From assembly GCA_048498995.1 (NCBI GenBank), contig JBEHWX010000024.1, positions 1 to 63,145 of the forward strand: a DNA stretch of 63,145 nucleotides. The letters are read 5' to 3'. The notes below the pieces were generated by a model. That model saw nothing but the letters and a program-made list of their open reading frames with translations. It searched no databases and was not told the DNA's origin. Made by a program: the position numbers and the translations under genes. Shown here one piece after another: positions 43,634-53,757 of the stretch (position 1 is its first letter; each line of letters starts with the position of its first letter). The stretch is from JBEHWX01 sp048498995 (GTDB taxonomy: Bacteria > Bacteroidota > Ignavibacteria > OLB7).

Positions 43634-46600
43634 TTACAATCCCGAAAGTGCGTCAGTGATCAGGTCCTTGACCTTCTGGATCATGTCGGCGTTGGTCCAG
43701 GCCGAGCCCGGCACGTGTAGGTGTCCGTACTTGACCGTCGATTTGGCCGATTGCCCGGCCGGCTTCACATCCCGAAGATGCGCGACCCGGTAGAAGATCT
43801 CGTTCGAGAGATAGTCGCCGCCGGAGCCCTCGATGGCGCTCTTCACCCCGGTTTTCACGTCGATGCTGTTGTCCTTCTGCTTCTGATTCGGAGAAGCATT
43901 CGACGCGGCCGTCGGATGGTTCAGCGTCACGGTCGACCCGTTGTTCTTCTTCAGAGAGTAGGACTGGTCGAAGTAGACTCCCTGACCGGTGCCGATGGTG
44001 ACGCGACTCATCATCTGCGTGACCGGGAGCGTCGTCTCGAAGAATTCCTTCCAGCCGGTGCCGGAGCCGACCGGTCCGGAGAGCTTTGCGTCGACATTGT
44101 CGGGGAAGCCTCCGCGGGTCCGACCCGCGAACCGCTCGATATCGAAATACGGCGATCCGCCGTTCTGCGACATCGTGATGATCATGTCCACCTTATCCGG
44201 ACCGTAGAGATACTCCTTGAAGAACTCGTCGAGCATCCCCGCGTCGAAGTCGCGATAGCGGACCGGGAAGATGACCGACTGGACGTAGCCTTTGTGGCCG
44301 TTCCCGTCATCGGCGAGGAAGCCGTCCAGGGCGAGGGCAATGACGCCGGAAGGATTGGTCCGGTTTATATCGGCCGGAAGCTGGAACGGATCGAATCCCG
44401 AGACAAGGATTTTCTTCGCCCCGACCGCCCCCGCCGGCACTCCGGTTCCGCTGTAGCGGACCTCGGTGAATCCGCGCGTGGTCCATTCCAGCAGCTTCAC
44501 CAGCGCATCGCGGTCTGCGGCGTTGCTGAGCATGTGGTTGTGGCGCTTCAGCCCCGCCATCATCCGGAGACGCGCCCAGTAGAGCGGCCGGTCGTCGGGA
44601 ACTCCCCCCGACGTATAGGTCTTCGCCGCCTGCCATGCATCCAGTCCGAACGTCTCGATCTCCCCCTGCAGCGCGGTCTTGGCGCTGGCGTCATCCGGGA
44701 TTGCGCTGTTGCTCACGCCGGAGACGAATCCACTGAGCGTCGTGGACATCGTGTTGTCGACGTCGATCAGCGTTTTCGGTTCGGGCCGGTCGATCGCCCG
44801 CTGCTCCTCCGGGTCCGGCGTGTAGGTCGGCGGGACGATCTTCGTGATGTCGATCGCCGGCGTGGCGAAGAAGAGCCCGTCGTCGGAGTAGACGTAGACG
44901 CTGCCGGCCCCCGGCACCACGTCCGTGTTCTGGAAGCTGGTGATGCCGAGGCCGCGCACCTTCACCAGGTAGCGATGATAGTTCTTGCCGGCGAAGCTGA
45001 AGTTGCCGCCGCCGCCGGGGAACTGCTCCTCCAGCACCAGGTTCATCTCGTGATCGGGGCTGAGCTGCGCCGTGGCCGCGGTCACCAGCGAGGTCAGATC
45101 GCTGTTCTTGATTGCCAGCAGCAGGAACCCTTCCGGGAGTGAGGTGCCGTCGCGCGGCACGAGCGTGAGGATGTTCACGTCGATCGGCGCGCCCGCGCCG
45201 GGCGGCGTATCCTGGATCTTGCGCGAATCGAGCTGGAAACCGTCGAAAAGCGCCGCCCCCTCGATGAAGCTCCCCTTCGGACTGAATCCTCCGACGGCTC
45301 CCTTGCCGAGCGGCACCGACGCCGCGGTGGTCTTCAGATAGGCGACCGAGGCCGCGAAGAAGATCACCTGGTCGGTCTGGAACGCCACGCCACGCTCGAC
45401 CGTCTCGATGAACGGCTGCGTCGGCTCGATCCGGTGACCGTCGACCACCCTCCGGTCGTTGAGGCTGAGCCATTCGGTCTGCACATTGGCCGCCACGTTC
45501 CAGATCTTCGCGGCGTTGACCGGTCCGAAGAGGTTGTCGGTATAGGCCAAGGTGCGGACCACCGAATTGTTGCCCCAGGTCGTGGTCGTGTCGATGGGGC
45601 GACCGACATGCAGGCGCACGATGTCGGCCACGTCGTACGGCGTTCCTCCGGTATCGGCGACCGTCTGAAACTGAAGTGCGATTTCGCACATCCAGCGATT
45701 GTCCCCCGAACCGAGCACCTCCTGCGTGATGAACGCGTCGTTGACCACCGGCGTCTTCGAGGTTCCCCTGGCGATATAGATGAGCGGTGAGAGGTTATCG
45801 CCGGAGTAGATCGAGATGTATTCGATACCGCCGAAGCTGGCGGTCACCTCGGCGCCGGTGCGCTTGAACTGCACGATCGGCCAGCCGCTGGTCGCGTACG
45901 GCATGGAGCACATCGCGTCCATGGTGATGCCGATCTTGAGCTGATCGGAGCCGGGATTGACGTTGTCGTAGTAGTTGTACGAGTAGCCGTTCTCGTTCCG
46001 GAGGTCGAACCAGACCACGTTCTTCGTCGCGAACTTGGCGATCACGTCGTTGTACAGATCGGTCTCCTTGGTCCGGGAGCTGGTCGTGGCAGGAGCCTGC
46101 CGCGTGTAGACACCGAGCTTCCAGTGCATGCCGTAGTAGGCCGCCGGATCGAGATAGCTCAGGATCGTCTCCTTCTTCCACTTCAGATCGAAGGCCGGCG
46201 GATTGGCCGCGACGAGCGTCGTGATGTCGAGCACGTTCGCGATGGTTCTCACATCGCCGATTCTCGGCTCGTATTCCCCTTCCAGCACGATCTCGAAGCC
46301 GAACTCATCGGTCGCGCTCGAGACGAAGAACGAACCGAAGTCGGTGCCCCGGACGATCAGCGGCAGCTGGAACGCCGTGCCGTTGTCGTGAAAATATTTG
46401 GAGACCGGATCGGCGACCGGCCTCGCGCTGTCCCAGCCGAAGGCGACACTGGTCGGCTGCGGGTCCGGACGGAGCGCGGGACGGGAAGTCGCCAGCGGCG
46501 AAGCGTCGAAGTCGTCGATGCGCTCCTGCAGGAAGTCGTAGAACTCGGTGATGAACGGCGAGCCTCCCGCCAGGTTCTTGTCGCGCACCTTCGTGGCGTC

Positions 46601-49600
46601 GCTGGTGAGCAGATCCTCGAGATTGACGCCGCGATAGATGAAGTACTTCACCGGCGTGAATCCGAGCGCGGTCTGGCGGAGCGGCTTGATGATGACGTTG
46701 ACGCGGCAGGGATCGGCCGCGCCGGTGATATCGAAGATCCGCTGCACCATCAGCAGGCCGGTGGCCGCGGCGTAGCAGCGGGGCGCTCCGGTCCCGGAAT
46801 AGGTGAAGGAGCTGGTCAGGCGGTAGACCGTATCGCTCTTCGGGCCGAAGGCGAGCGCGTCGGTCTGGACGAGGTTCGCCGGATCGGTGAAGAAGTGGAT
46901 ATCCGGACGCTCCGGGGAGTTGATCTCGAGGTTCTGGTAATGAACGGCGAGCTCCTCGACGGTAAGGGACTGGGACTGCTCGAGGAGAACTGCGAAATCG
47001 TAGCCGAGGAGCCGGACCTTCACCGTCACCTTATCATGAACCTTGCTGGCATCGAAGGTTCCTTCGATATAGACGCCGATCTGATCGGTGCCGGTGTTTG
47101 CGTCGGTTCCGGCACCGGCGCCGCTCAGGATTTTCGGAGCGTTCACGGTAAGCCATGTCTGCCCCGCCAGGCTCGGAGACCAGGAAGGGGGACCACCGGT
47201 AAACGCGTACGTCACGGTCGTCTCGGCACCGCCAATCGCGCGACGCGTCACAGTCACCTCGAGTCCATTGGCCGGGAAGAGCCCGATCTGATCGCTGATC
47301 TCGATCCTGAACGGCTGAGTGGCGACATCACCGGCACGCGGGACCTCGAACTTCGCCGGGAACGGAAGCACAGAGGTCTGCTTGATCGTCGCCTGAGCGA
47401 AAGTGATCTCCTTATAGGTGATGTTGTTGTTCTCGCCAATGGCGCGGCTGTCGAGATAATTGCCGCTTACCGGATCGCGCACCACGCCGTCATGCGGAAT
47501 GATCTCGGCCAGAACGTAGACGCGCATGCGATCGGCGATCGCCACGCCGGCGGGCGTGGCCGGGGGCGTGCTGGCGGCCGGCCATTGAATGTTCGTCAGA
47601 AATGTCGCGCCCGGAGCAATGCCGCGCGTTAAGCCCGTGACGGCATAGATAAAGGATTCGCCGAGGTATTCCGAGCCCTCGGTGGTGCTGTCGGTGCTCA
47701 GGCCCCAGTTTCGGACAGCGGTAATGATGCCCGCGCCGTTGACGGTCCGCACAACCGACTGATCGAAGTCGGTGATGGAGATCGCGGCGGCATTCTTGTG
47801 CTTCAGAGCGATATAGAAGCGCACGGAAGCATCGAGGCTTTCGAGGCTGGCGCCACGGTTCTTTACTCTGGCATAGATCCAGCGGTTGTTTGCAATGGCC
47901 GGTATCTGATGCGGTCCCTTCAACCCATAGCTTCCCGCGAAGGGATACCCCAGCGGCACTGCCCCGAGCGTTTCCGCGGGGTCCGTCGGCACGGTATTGC
48001 GGATCCAGAGATCGGGGCTACTGACCGGATCGAATCCCGTCGGCGTGAACTTGTCGGCGCCATTATCGTTCAGGGAGTTGCGGATCATCAGATCGCGGTC
48101 GTTGTGCGAATACGCCAACGCCGCTTGGACCGCGGCCGCCGCATCGATACGACCGAATCCGAGAGCATTGCTGTAGAACGGCATGCGGCCACCACGCACG
48201 GGAATCGTGGTGCCCGCGATCGGGTGATCGTAGATCAGCGGCTCGACGATCAGCGCATTCGGATTGCCGGCCGGAAGCTCCTTGACCACGGTCACTTCGG
48301 TGCCAACGACTTCGATGCGAGTTCCGATACCATATGCATTGGTCAACGCTGGAACGGTGATGGTGTTTGTGCCAGCATTGACTGCTGAGATAACACGTAC
48401 TTCCGACGTTGCCAGACGCACCGGAATCTCCGGAACCTGCGGGAAGACGTTCGGGCCACCATAGTTGGCGGTGAGCACCAATATGCTGCTGGAGAAGACG
48501 TTCAGAATCGTATAGTTTGCCCCAGCGACTGTAATTACATCATTATTCCGGAATCCTCTGGTATGCCCGACGCAGATGACATTCGGATTGGCCGCGAACG
48601 GAGCTCCGGCGAAGAAGGTTGACGGTCCGGCGTTGATCGTTACGGACTGTCCGACCGCAAATCCCGCGACGCTATTCAAGGTGATGCCGACCGGAACCGC
48701 GCTCGGACCGGCGGCCGCGGTCATCTGCCCCTGAGCACCAATGAGAATGGCCTGCTTAACGCGATAGTTGTTGCGGTTTACCGTAACCGTTATCTGCGTG
48801 GCACCTCTCAGGGTCGCTGCCGATAGATTCGCATTTGGTCCTTGAAGATTCAGGAACCCGTTAGCATCGAGCAGGCTGAGCAGCGGATTGGCTGGAGTAT
48901 TGGGAACCCCGAGGTTGGCTGGACTCGTGCCAAGCCATGGTCCACGGTAATTTTCCGTGAGATCGATGGGAACGGCGGTGGACCGCATGAGCTCACGGAC
49001 CTCGTAATTCGTCAGCGTTGGTTTCGCCGAGACTACCAGACCCGCAACACCCGCGGCCAATGGGCAGGCGGCCGATGTACCTCCCATATGATCCGCATAT
49101 TCCGCAGGACCATAGTAGACATTGGTACCGATCGGATGCGGATTCTTCATCGACTGGGTAAGAGTGATGACGATGGTATTGACTGGCGGGCCATTGAAAA
49201 CCGCCGCATTGACGACGACGGATTCGGTATCGTTGTTTGCCCCCGGATCGCCTATCAACAACGCCGTCCCGGCCGGCAATGCCGGGGCCGGAGCCGGATT
49301 ATTGACGGTGATCTGGTTGGTCAGTGCCACCGAAGGATCCGGAACCGCGACCGTCAGGGCAAGTGAGGCGGCTTGAGGCCGGCCGGTTGCGTTGGAATCG
49401 AAGGCAACTCCCGCTGGTAGTCCGTTCGCGTTGACAAGTCCAGTGGTATAGACACCTCGGTTTTCCGGTGGATTATGGACGATGTGGCCCACCCCCAAGG
49501 TGTCGAAGAAGTACCAATTGTGGGAGGGAGCCGCGAAATCGATACCGATACGATCAGGGTTCGCTCCCCCGCTTAACGCCTCCGGCTTGAACAGACTGGC

Positions 49601-51364
49601 TCCCGCCCCAGTGCCTGGATGTGTCGGGAACCAAGTGCTTGATCTATGAAAATTCGAATATGAGGTTCGTACTTCACGGCCATCGTGATCGACGGTCGAA
49701 GCCGCGACCATTATCAAGCGACGGTGATTACCGGTGCCATTGCCGCCCCCTGGCGCAGTCGGATCGAGTATCTCCGCATCGCTATTCCCTGCCGCGAATA
49801 GGAACAATACGCCTCTGCGATTTCTACCATAGACCACGGCGTTGCTGATGGCAGTGTCGGTGGCGGCATTTGTCGCGGCACTTGGGTTCGAATAGCTATT
49901 GGACAGGATCCCCGCTCCCCGCCCAATGATCGACGCCGCGCCGAAAAAGGGCTCTGCCGCGTGGTAGTTGCCGCCACCTGCTGCCCAGCGGGGGTCGACG
50001 CCCGCAAGGAATTCCCAAGCGCGCTCGAAGTGGTAGTTCGACATTCCGTATGTGGGCCCCCCTGTCCATATGGCTCCAACCACGCGCGCGTTCGGCGCAG
50101 CTCCGGCCACGCCTTCCAGCGGACCGGCCGCGCCGCCAAGATCGGTGAGGGCGGCCGCGATACCGGCACACATGATACCGTGGCTTCCTTCAGGCTGATC
50201 ATTGTCGGCCGGCATCGGTGAAAGAACACCGGCGCGCGTCCGCGGGCGAAAATTGAAGAGGCCATAGACTTTGGCACTTCCATCCTTGACGTTGCCCGTG
50301 AAATCCGGTGGGACCGGCTGAACGACACCGGCAACGGTCTGCGACGGAATACCCGTATCGAAAACGGCGATGATGACATCGGTCCGTCCATAGGTAATAT
50401 CGGCCGCGTCGGCTTGTCCCACGCCCAGAACATTCTGACTATAGTCGCGGAGGTACTGCCATGCATCGTATGCCTTTACGACGCCGAGGTGCCATTGCTC
50501 CGGCCGCAGAATATCACCGGGAAGGATCTGCAGCGGCTTGATCGTGGAGATCACATTGGGCTCGGCCTTCACGGCCATGCCCGTCTCGACTAGCGCATTG
50601 CAAACATCCACGATCCGTTCCCTATGGTCTAGATCGCAAAGCGTGACGACATAGGCATTGACCTTGCTCCCGACCGGATGCATGATTTGAATGTCGTACT
50701 CTTCGGCCAGCTCCACGATCTCTTCCCATCGAAGATCCCGGGCGAACTGCACGAAAGCGCTGCCGTGCAGCACCGTGAGCGAATCCTCCGTGATCTCGAT
50801 GACCGGATACCGCTCGGCACGTTCCGTCTCCTCAGTCGTCCACCGTTGCGTGCTCCTTGGGGCTTGACCAGCGCGTGGGTTGCCTCGAATCACACGAACA
50901 TGATGACGATGGCCGCGCAGATCATCTCCTTCCGCGTGAATTGCCGCCCTTGGTCTCGGCGTGGCATGCTCTTCGTGAATGGTCTCAACCGGGATAGGCT
51001 CGACCCAAAGATCAGGCTCTTCGATGAAACGCTTCCGGCCATGGGCATAGAAGTAGCGCTCTCCTGGCCGCGCCAGCATGAGATCGACATAATTGTCGCC
51101 AGACTGCAACTGAACGATCGTCCGCTCGGTGAGAACCTCGGGCGCCGAAATGACAAGACGATACGCTCCGGGGGCAAGGCCCTCGACGCGGATACGCCCG
51201 GATTCGTCATCCCACGTGTGGTCGATATCGACGAGACGGGATTCATCCGACAGTCTCACCGGATGTTTTCCGTCGAGTCGAAAGGTTTGGATTCGGGCTT
51301 CCCGCAGATCTTCCCCCTGGTGTACGGCCAGTTGAAGGAAGAGCGTGGAGTTCGTTGTGCTCAT
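43634..51364 (-). CDS. Giant subtilase (S8) with C-terminal pyroglutamyl-peptidase-like (C15) domain
   Basis: The product is 2576 aa. Residues 1-100 are an Ig-like domain, about 190-290 a subtilase prodomain. The S8 catalytic domain has Asp336 (AVFDTGIP), His395 (GSHGIMCAGIA) and Ser764 (GGTSAACPLAAGVA), with a large insert before the Ser. Then come beta modules (SPDLWIRNT..., RWIYARVKNRG), a segment PVKYFIYRGVNLEDLL seen in other giant proteins, and from about 2315 a C15-like domain: KKILVSGFDPF, Glu2410 (FDIERFAG), His2550 (GHLHVPG). The position of the C15 nucleophile Cys reads YLSNEIFYR, i.e. Ser2520. There is no signal peptide. Base composition is AT-richer across about 47.2-51.4 kb than in the 3' part. 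Tightly coupled to the next gene. Confidence 0.88.
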   Translation of the reverse strand: MSTTNSTLFLQLAVHQGEDLREARIQTFRLDGKHPVRLSDESRLVDIDHTWDDESGRIRVEGLAPGAYRLVISAPEVLTERTIVQLQSGDNYVDLMLARPGERYFYAHGRKRFIEEPDLWVEPIPVETIHEEHATPRPRAAIHAEGDDLRGHRHHVRVIRGNPRAGQAPRSTQRWTTEETERAERYPVIEITEDSLTVLHGSAFVQFARDLRWEEIVELAEEYDIQIMHPVGSKVNAYVVTLCDLDHRERIVDVCNALVETGMAVKAEPNVISTIKPLQILPGDILRPEQWHLGVVKAYDAWQYLRDYSQNVLGVGQADAADITYGRTDVIIAVFDTGIPSQTVAGVVQPVPPDFTGNVKDGSAKVYGLFNFRPRTRAGVLSPMPADNDQPEGSHGIMCAGIAAALTDLGGAAGPLEGVAGAAPNARVVGAIWTGGPTYGMSNYHFERAWEFLAGVDPRWAAGGGNYHAAEPFFGAASIIGRGAGILSNSYSNPSAATNAATDTAISNAVVYGRNRRGVLFLFAAGNSDAEILDPTAPGGGNGTGNHRRLIMVAASTVDHDGREVRTSYSNFHRSSTWFPTHPGTGAGASLFKPEALSGGANPDRIGIDFAAPSHNWYFFDTLGVGHIVHNPPENRGVYTTGLVNANGLPAGVAFDSNATGRPQAASLALTVAVPDPSVALTNQITVNNPAPAPALPAGTALLIGDPGANNDTESVVVNAAVFNGPPVNTIVITLTQSMKNPHPIGTNVYYGPAEYADHMGGTSAACPLAAGVAGLVVSAKPTLTNYEVRELMRSTAVPIDLTENYRGPWLGTSPANLGVPNTPANPLLSLLDANGFLNLQGPNANLSAATLRGATQITVTVNRNNYRVKQAILIGAQGQMTAAAGPSAVPVGITLNSVAGFAVGQSVTINAGPSTFFAGAPFAANPNVICVGHTRGFRNNDVITVAGANYTILNVFSSSILVLTANYGGPNVFPQVPEIPVRLATSEVRVISAVNAGTNTITVPALTNAYGIGTRIEVVGTEVTVVKELPAGNPNALIVEPLIYDHPIAGTTIPVRGGRMPFYSNALGFGRIDAAAAVQAALAYSHNDRDLMIRNSLNDNGADKFTPTGFDPVSSPDLWIRNTVPTDPAETLGAVPLGYPFAGSYGLKGPHQIPAIANNRWIYARVKNRGASLESLDASVRFYIALKHKNAAAISITDFDQSVVRTVNGAGIITAVRNWGLSTDSTTEGSEYLGESFIYAVTGLTRGIAPGATFLTNIQWPAASTPPATPAGVAIADRMRVYVLAEIIPHDGVVRDPVSGNYLDSRAIGENNNITYKEITFAQATIKQTSVLPFPAKFEVPRAGDVATQPFRIEISDQIGLFPANGLEVTVTRRAIGGAETTVTYAFTGGPPSWSPSLAGQTWLTVNAPKILSGAGAGTDANTGTDQIGVYIEGTFDASKVHDKVTVKVRLLGYDFAVLLEQSQSLTVEELAVHYQNLEINSPERPDIHFFTDPANLVQTDALAFGPKSDTVYRLTSSFTYSGTGAPRCYAAATGLLMVQRIFDITGAADPCRVNVIIKPLRQTALGFTPVKYFIYRGVNLEDLLTSDATKVRDKNLAGGSPFITEFYDFLQERIDDFDASPLATSRPALRPDPQPTSVAFGWDSARPVADPVSKYFHDNGTAFQLPLIVRGTDFGSFFVSSATDEFGFEIVLEGEYEPRIGDVRTIANVLDITTLVAANPPAFDLKWKKETILSYLDPAAYYGMHWKLGVYTRQAPATTSSRTKETDLYNDVIAKFATKNVVWFDLRNENGYSYNYYDNVNPGSDQLKIGITMDAMCSMPYATSGWPIVQFKRTGAEVTASFGGIEYISIYSGDNLSPLIYIARGTSKTPVVNDAFITQEVLGSGDNRWMCEIALQFQTVADTGGTPYDVADIVRLHVGRPIDTTTTWGNNSVVRTLAYTDNLFGPVNAAKIWNVAANVQTEWLSLNDRRVVDGHRIEPTQPFIETVERGVAFQTDQVIFFAASVAYLKTTAASVPLGKGAVGGFSPKGSFIEGAALFDGFQLDSRKIQDTPPGAGAPIDVNILTLVPRDGTSLPEGFLLLAIKNSDLTSLVTAATAQLSPDHEMNLVLEEQFPGGGGNFSFAGKNYHRYLVKVRGLGITSFQNTDVVPGAGSVYVYSDDGLFFATPAIDITKIVPPTYTPDPEEQRAIDRPEPKTLIDVDNTMSTTLSGFVSGVSNSAIPDDASAKTALQGEIETFGLDAWQAAKTYTSGGVPDDRPLYWARLRMMAGLKRHNHMLSNAADRDALVKLLEWTTRGFTEVRYSGTGVPAGAVGAKKILVSGFDPFQLPADINRTNPSGVIALALDGFLADDGNGHKGYVQSVIFPVRYRDFDAGMLDEFFKEYLYGPDKVDMIITMSQNGGSPYFDIERFAGRTRGGFPDNVDAKLSGPVGSGTGWKEFFETTLPVTQMMSRVTIGTGQGVYFDQSYSLKKNNGSTVTLNHPTAASNASPNQKQKDNSIDVKTGVKSAIEGSGGDYLSNEIFYRVAHLRDVKPAGQSAKSTVKYGHLHVPGSAWTNADMIQKVKDLITDALSGL

Positions 51365-51671
51365 TGCGGTTTCCGATTATGAAGGTGGTTGTTGTGGTGC
51401 TTCATCGTCCGCTTGGGATACTATCCCTCTTCATGGTATCCATGGCGTGGAGGTGGTAATTCCACGCCCGATGCGATTGCGATTCTTTAGTACCGTGAAT
51501 CGATGGTGATTTCCTTCGGCTGCTCTGGCCGACCCGGCTACCCGTTCGAGCCCTATCCGCTTTCCGGTGCTGGTTCCGCCCTGCATTCGAGCGCGGCAAT
51601 ACCCCACGAACCGAACATGGGATTCGGTTCATCCGTTGGATGGATCCAGCCGATACAATCCTTATTTCTCG
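51365..51671. other. Spacer upstream of the giant subtilase
   Basis: These 307 bases separate two minus-strand genes and are AT-richer than most of the window. I find no gene, no convincing promoter (no CAAAnnTA complement of the -7 box) and no hairpin. Confidence 0.4.
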
Positions 51672-52712
51672 TCAGCGGCCGAGTGTTTGAACCGTCGGGG
51701 TGGTCACATTCTCCACCGTCGCGAAGGCGCCGGATTCGCTCAGGCGCCGCGCGATGTCGCAGACGGCGTAACCGGCGCCGGGATCGGCTTCGATCGACCA
51801 GAGGTCCGGTCCGACCGGGTGCGGCTCGGCACGCAAGCCCGCCGCGCGCAGCTCACGACGCATCCGCTCCTCGCCGGCCGTCGGCAGCGGCTTGACCAGC
51901 AGCATCGTTCCAACTCCCTGCAGCACATGTTCCGTCGCACTCATCACCACGCCTGCGCCGGCAACGAGTCCGCTGGTCCGTAGCGCGGCAAGCTCATGGC
52001 AGTCGGCGCGATCGAAGGCGCCGCCATCCCGCTTTTTCAGGAAGCGAACTCCCTGCTCGCGAAGCGTGGGCGTGCGCCCCAGCGTGATCCGCATCGGATC
52101 CTTCGGCTCGGTCGTGTACGCGCTATCCTCCACCAGCCCCAACCGATCGAGCAATGCCTGGAATCGGGTCTCGGCCTCCGCGTCGAGTGGTTTCATTCCC
52201 GCCCAGATCACCTCATCGTGCGGACGAAACGCGCTGGCGACGCATCCATGAAACAGCAGCAGCTCCCCGGCGCGCGGCAGCACCACCGGCATCGGCCCCT
52301 GATCGCTCGTGCAATCGCGCGAGATGGTAATGCGCCGCTCGGAATATCCGGCCGCAGCGATCACCACCTGTTGCCCCGGAGCGTCCGGAACCTCGAGCGT
52401 GAAGATCCGCTGCTCGGCATCGTAGGTCGCGGGCACGTCCCCGATCCCCGGCACGGAGAACGTCACGTCCGGCAATGGATGCCCGTCACTGCCGTAGACC
52501 GTCACGGTGATTCGCTTCATGATGGTGTTCTCGCGTTGCGGCCGATTGAATGGGTCCACCCGGAGCTCCATCCCTGAATGTGCGCCATCGTCGATCACGG
52601 AGAGCCGTGCCTGGTTCCCTCCTCGGAAGCGATGAACATCCGAGTCGGACGACATCGTCGGTCCGATCATCAGCGCCACGAGGGCAACTCCGCGTATCAG
52701 CACATCAACCAT
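51672..52712 (-). CDS. Stand-alone subtilase-prodomain-like protein
   Basis: The product is 346 aa from 52712, or 282 aa from an ATG at 52520. Residues after MKRITVTVYGSDG form an Ig-like domain, followed by a linker (RAGELLLFHGCVASAF) that parallels the subtilase N-terminus (PGERYFYAHGRKRF). The C-terminal 90 residues (GVGTMLLVKPLPTAGEERM, then LRAAGLRAEPHPVG and a final VENVTTP) fit the prodomain of bacterial subtilases. No catalytic domain is present. The 52712 start overlaps the upstream stop by 8 bases and gives a weak hydrophobic N-terminus, but codon use in that extension is less biased, so 52520 is a real alternative. It precedes the giant subtilase. Confidence 0.75.
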   Translation of the reverse strand: MVDVLIRGVALVALMIGPTMSSDSDVHRFRGGNQARLSVIDDGAHSGMELRVDPFNRPQRENTIMKRITVTVYGSDGHPLPDVTFSVPGIGDVPATYDAEQRIFTLEVPDAPGQQVVIAAAGYSERRITISRDCTSDQGPMPVVLPRAGELLLFHGCVASAFRPHDEVIWAGMKPLDAEAETRFQALLDRLGLVEDSAYTTEPKDPMRITLGRTPTLREQGVRFLKKRDGGAFDRADCHELAALRTSGLVAGAGVVMSATEHVLQGVGTMLLVKPLPTAGEERMRRELRAAGLRAEPHPVGPDLWSIEADPGAGYAVCDIARRLSESGAFATVENVTTPTVQTLGR

Positions 52713-53757
52713 CGGACTGGGCTCCTCGTTCGACTCGTGGATGCATTCGCTTGACGGAATTCAGGACCGGCGTGCTCCCCGAATCGATCGGCCTCGAAAG
52801 CGATCCCGATCTTCCGTCGAACTCCGGCACCATGTAGGGCACAAGATCGGCACTCGCGATCTTTCCCGTCCGGAGCAGACGCTCGGCCAGGTTGATGATC
52901 TCCTCGCCGGTGGAGATATCGGCGGTGGCGCTGAATGCCCGGAAGAAGGTGTGGTAGTTCTCGACACGAAATCCCTCGCGCTCCAGGAGCGCCCGCACGT
53001 CATCGGCCGGCACCTCGGGCACCGGTCGGACCCAGAGCTGCTGCGTGAAGATGGTGATCTGCCCGCCGTTCCAGCGAAGAATCGGTCCGGCAAACGAGAC
53101 AAGCGAATCGGACCGAAGGCGCTTCAGCAGCTCGCCGGCGGCATGCCCCGCCGGAATCAGCACCGGAATCGGCGCGCCGCCACGAATCGCCGGAAGCAGA
53201 TCCCATTCGCCGAGCAGAACCGTGAGGCCGAGCGACCGGAGCAGCTTCAGAAATCCGACTCCGTCGCCCGCGATTCCCGATCTCGACGGGACAACACCGA
53301 GCACGCCGGGATAACGTGAATAGGGGCGCCACTCTCCATCGACGGGAGCCAGACCGTCCGGCGCGCTTCCGATAACACACTTCAACGTGTGATGGTGACC
53401 GGCGACGATTTCCCGGACAGCCGTCGGCAGCGCCTCCGTCCGTACGACAACCAGGGCGGGGAACGTAACATCGACCGAGGATATATATCCGCCACGTGAC
53501 GAATCGAACGAGAGCGAGGCCACGCGCCCCGACGGCATCTGAACGAGCGTTACGTCGGCATTCTTCACCACCGCGCCGGCCGTGTCGACGACCTGGATGA
53601 AGAGCGGATTCTTCGGCGTGGCACCGAGCGTGGCGAAGGCACCGATGAAGGTGACCGCGGCAACGATCGCATGGACCCAACGGCGAAGCGTCCTGGAGGA
53701 ACGCCATGCCCGGGGCCCTATCGGCATGTCCCGTATCTCGGTCTGGTTGATGCTCAT
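52705..53757 (-). CDS. Membrane-anchored stand-alone subtilase-prodomain-like protein
   Basis: The product is 350 aa. A positively charged N-terminus precedes one hydrophobic helix (about 30-48, VHAIVAAVTFIGAFATLGA), a signal anchor or long signal peptide. An Ig-like domain follows (NPLFIQVVDTAGAVVKNADV). The C-terminal half matches a subtilase prodomain well: LVSFAGPILRWNGG, QQLWVRPVPEVPADDVRALL, REGFRVENYHTFFRAFSA, INLAERLL. The catalytic domain is absent and the protein ends about 35 residues later. It overlaps the next prodomain-like gene by 8 bases. Free prodomain homologues next to a subtilase could inhibit or help fold it; that is inference. Confidence 0.78.
   Translation of the reverse strand: MSINQTEIRDMPIGPRAWRSSRTLRRWVHAIVAAVTFIGAFATLGATPKNPLFIQVVDTAGAVVKNADVTLVQMPSGRVASLSFDSSRGGYISSVDVTFPALVVVRTEALPTAVREIVAGHHHTLKCVIGSAPDGLAPVDGEWRPYSRYPGVLGVVPSRSGIAGDGVGFLKLLRSLGLTVLLGEWDLLPAIRGGAPIPVLIPAGHAAGELLKRLRSDSLVSFAGPILRWNGGQITIFTQQLWVRPVPEVPADDVRALLEREGFRVENYHTFFRAFSATADISTGEEIINLAERLLRTGKIASADLVPYMVPEFDGRSGSLSRPIDSGSTPVLNSVKRMHPRVERGAQSDG

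Noticed and set aside
22304..53757. Prophage or integrative element origin for the giant-gene cluster
   Set aside because: No integrase, transposase, phage structural gene, attachment repeats or tRNA-end duplication was seen at either side; the tRNA-Val at 21987 has no second 3' copy that I could find.
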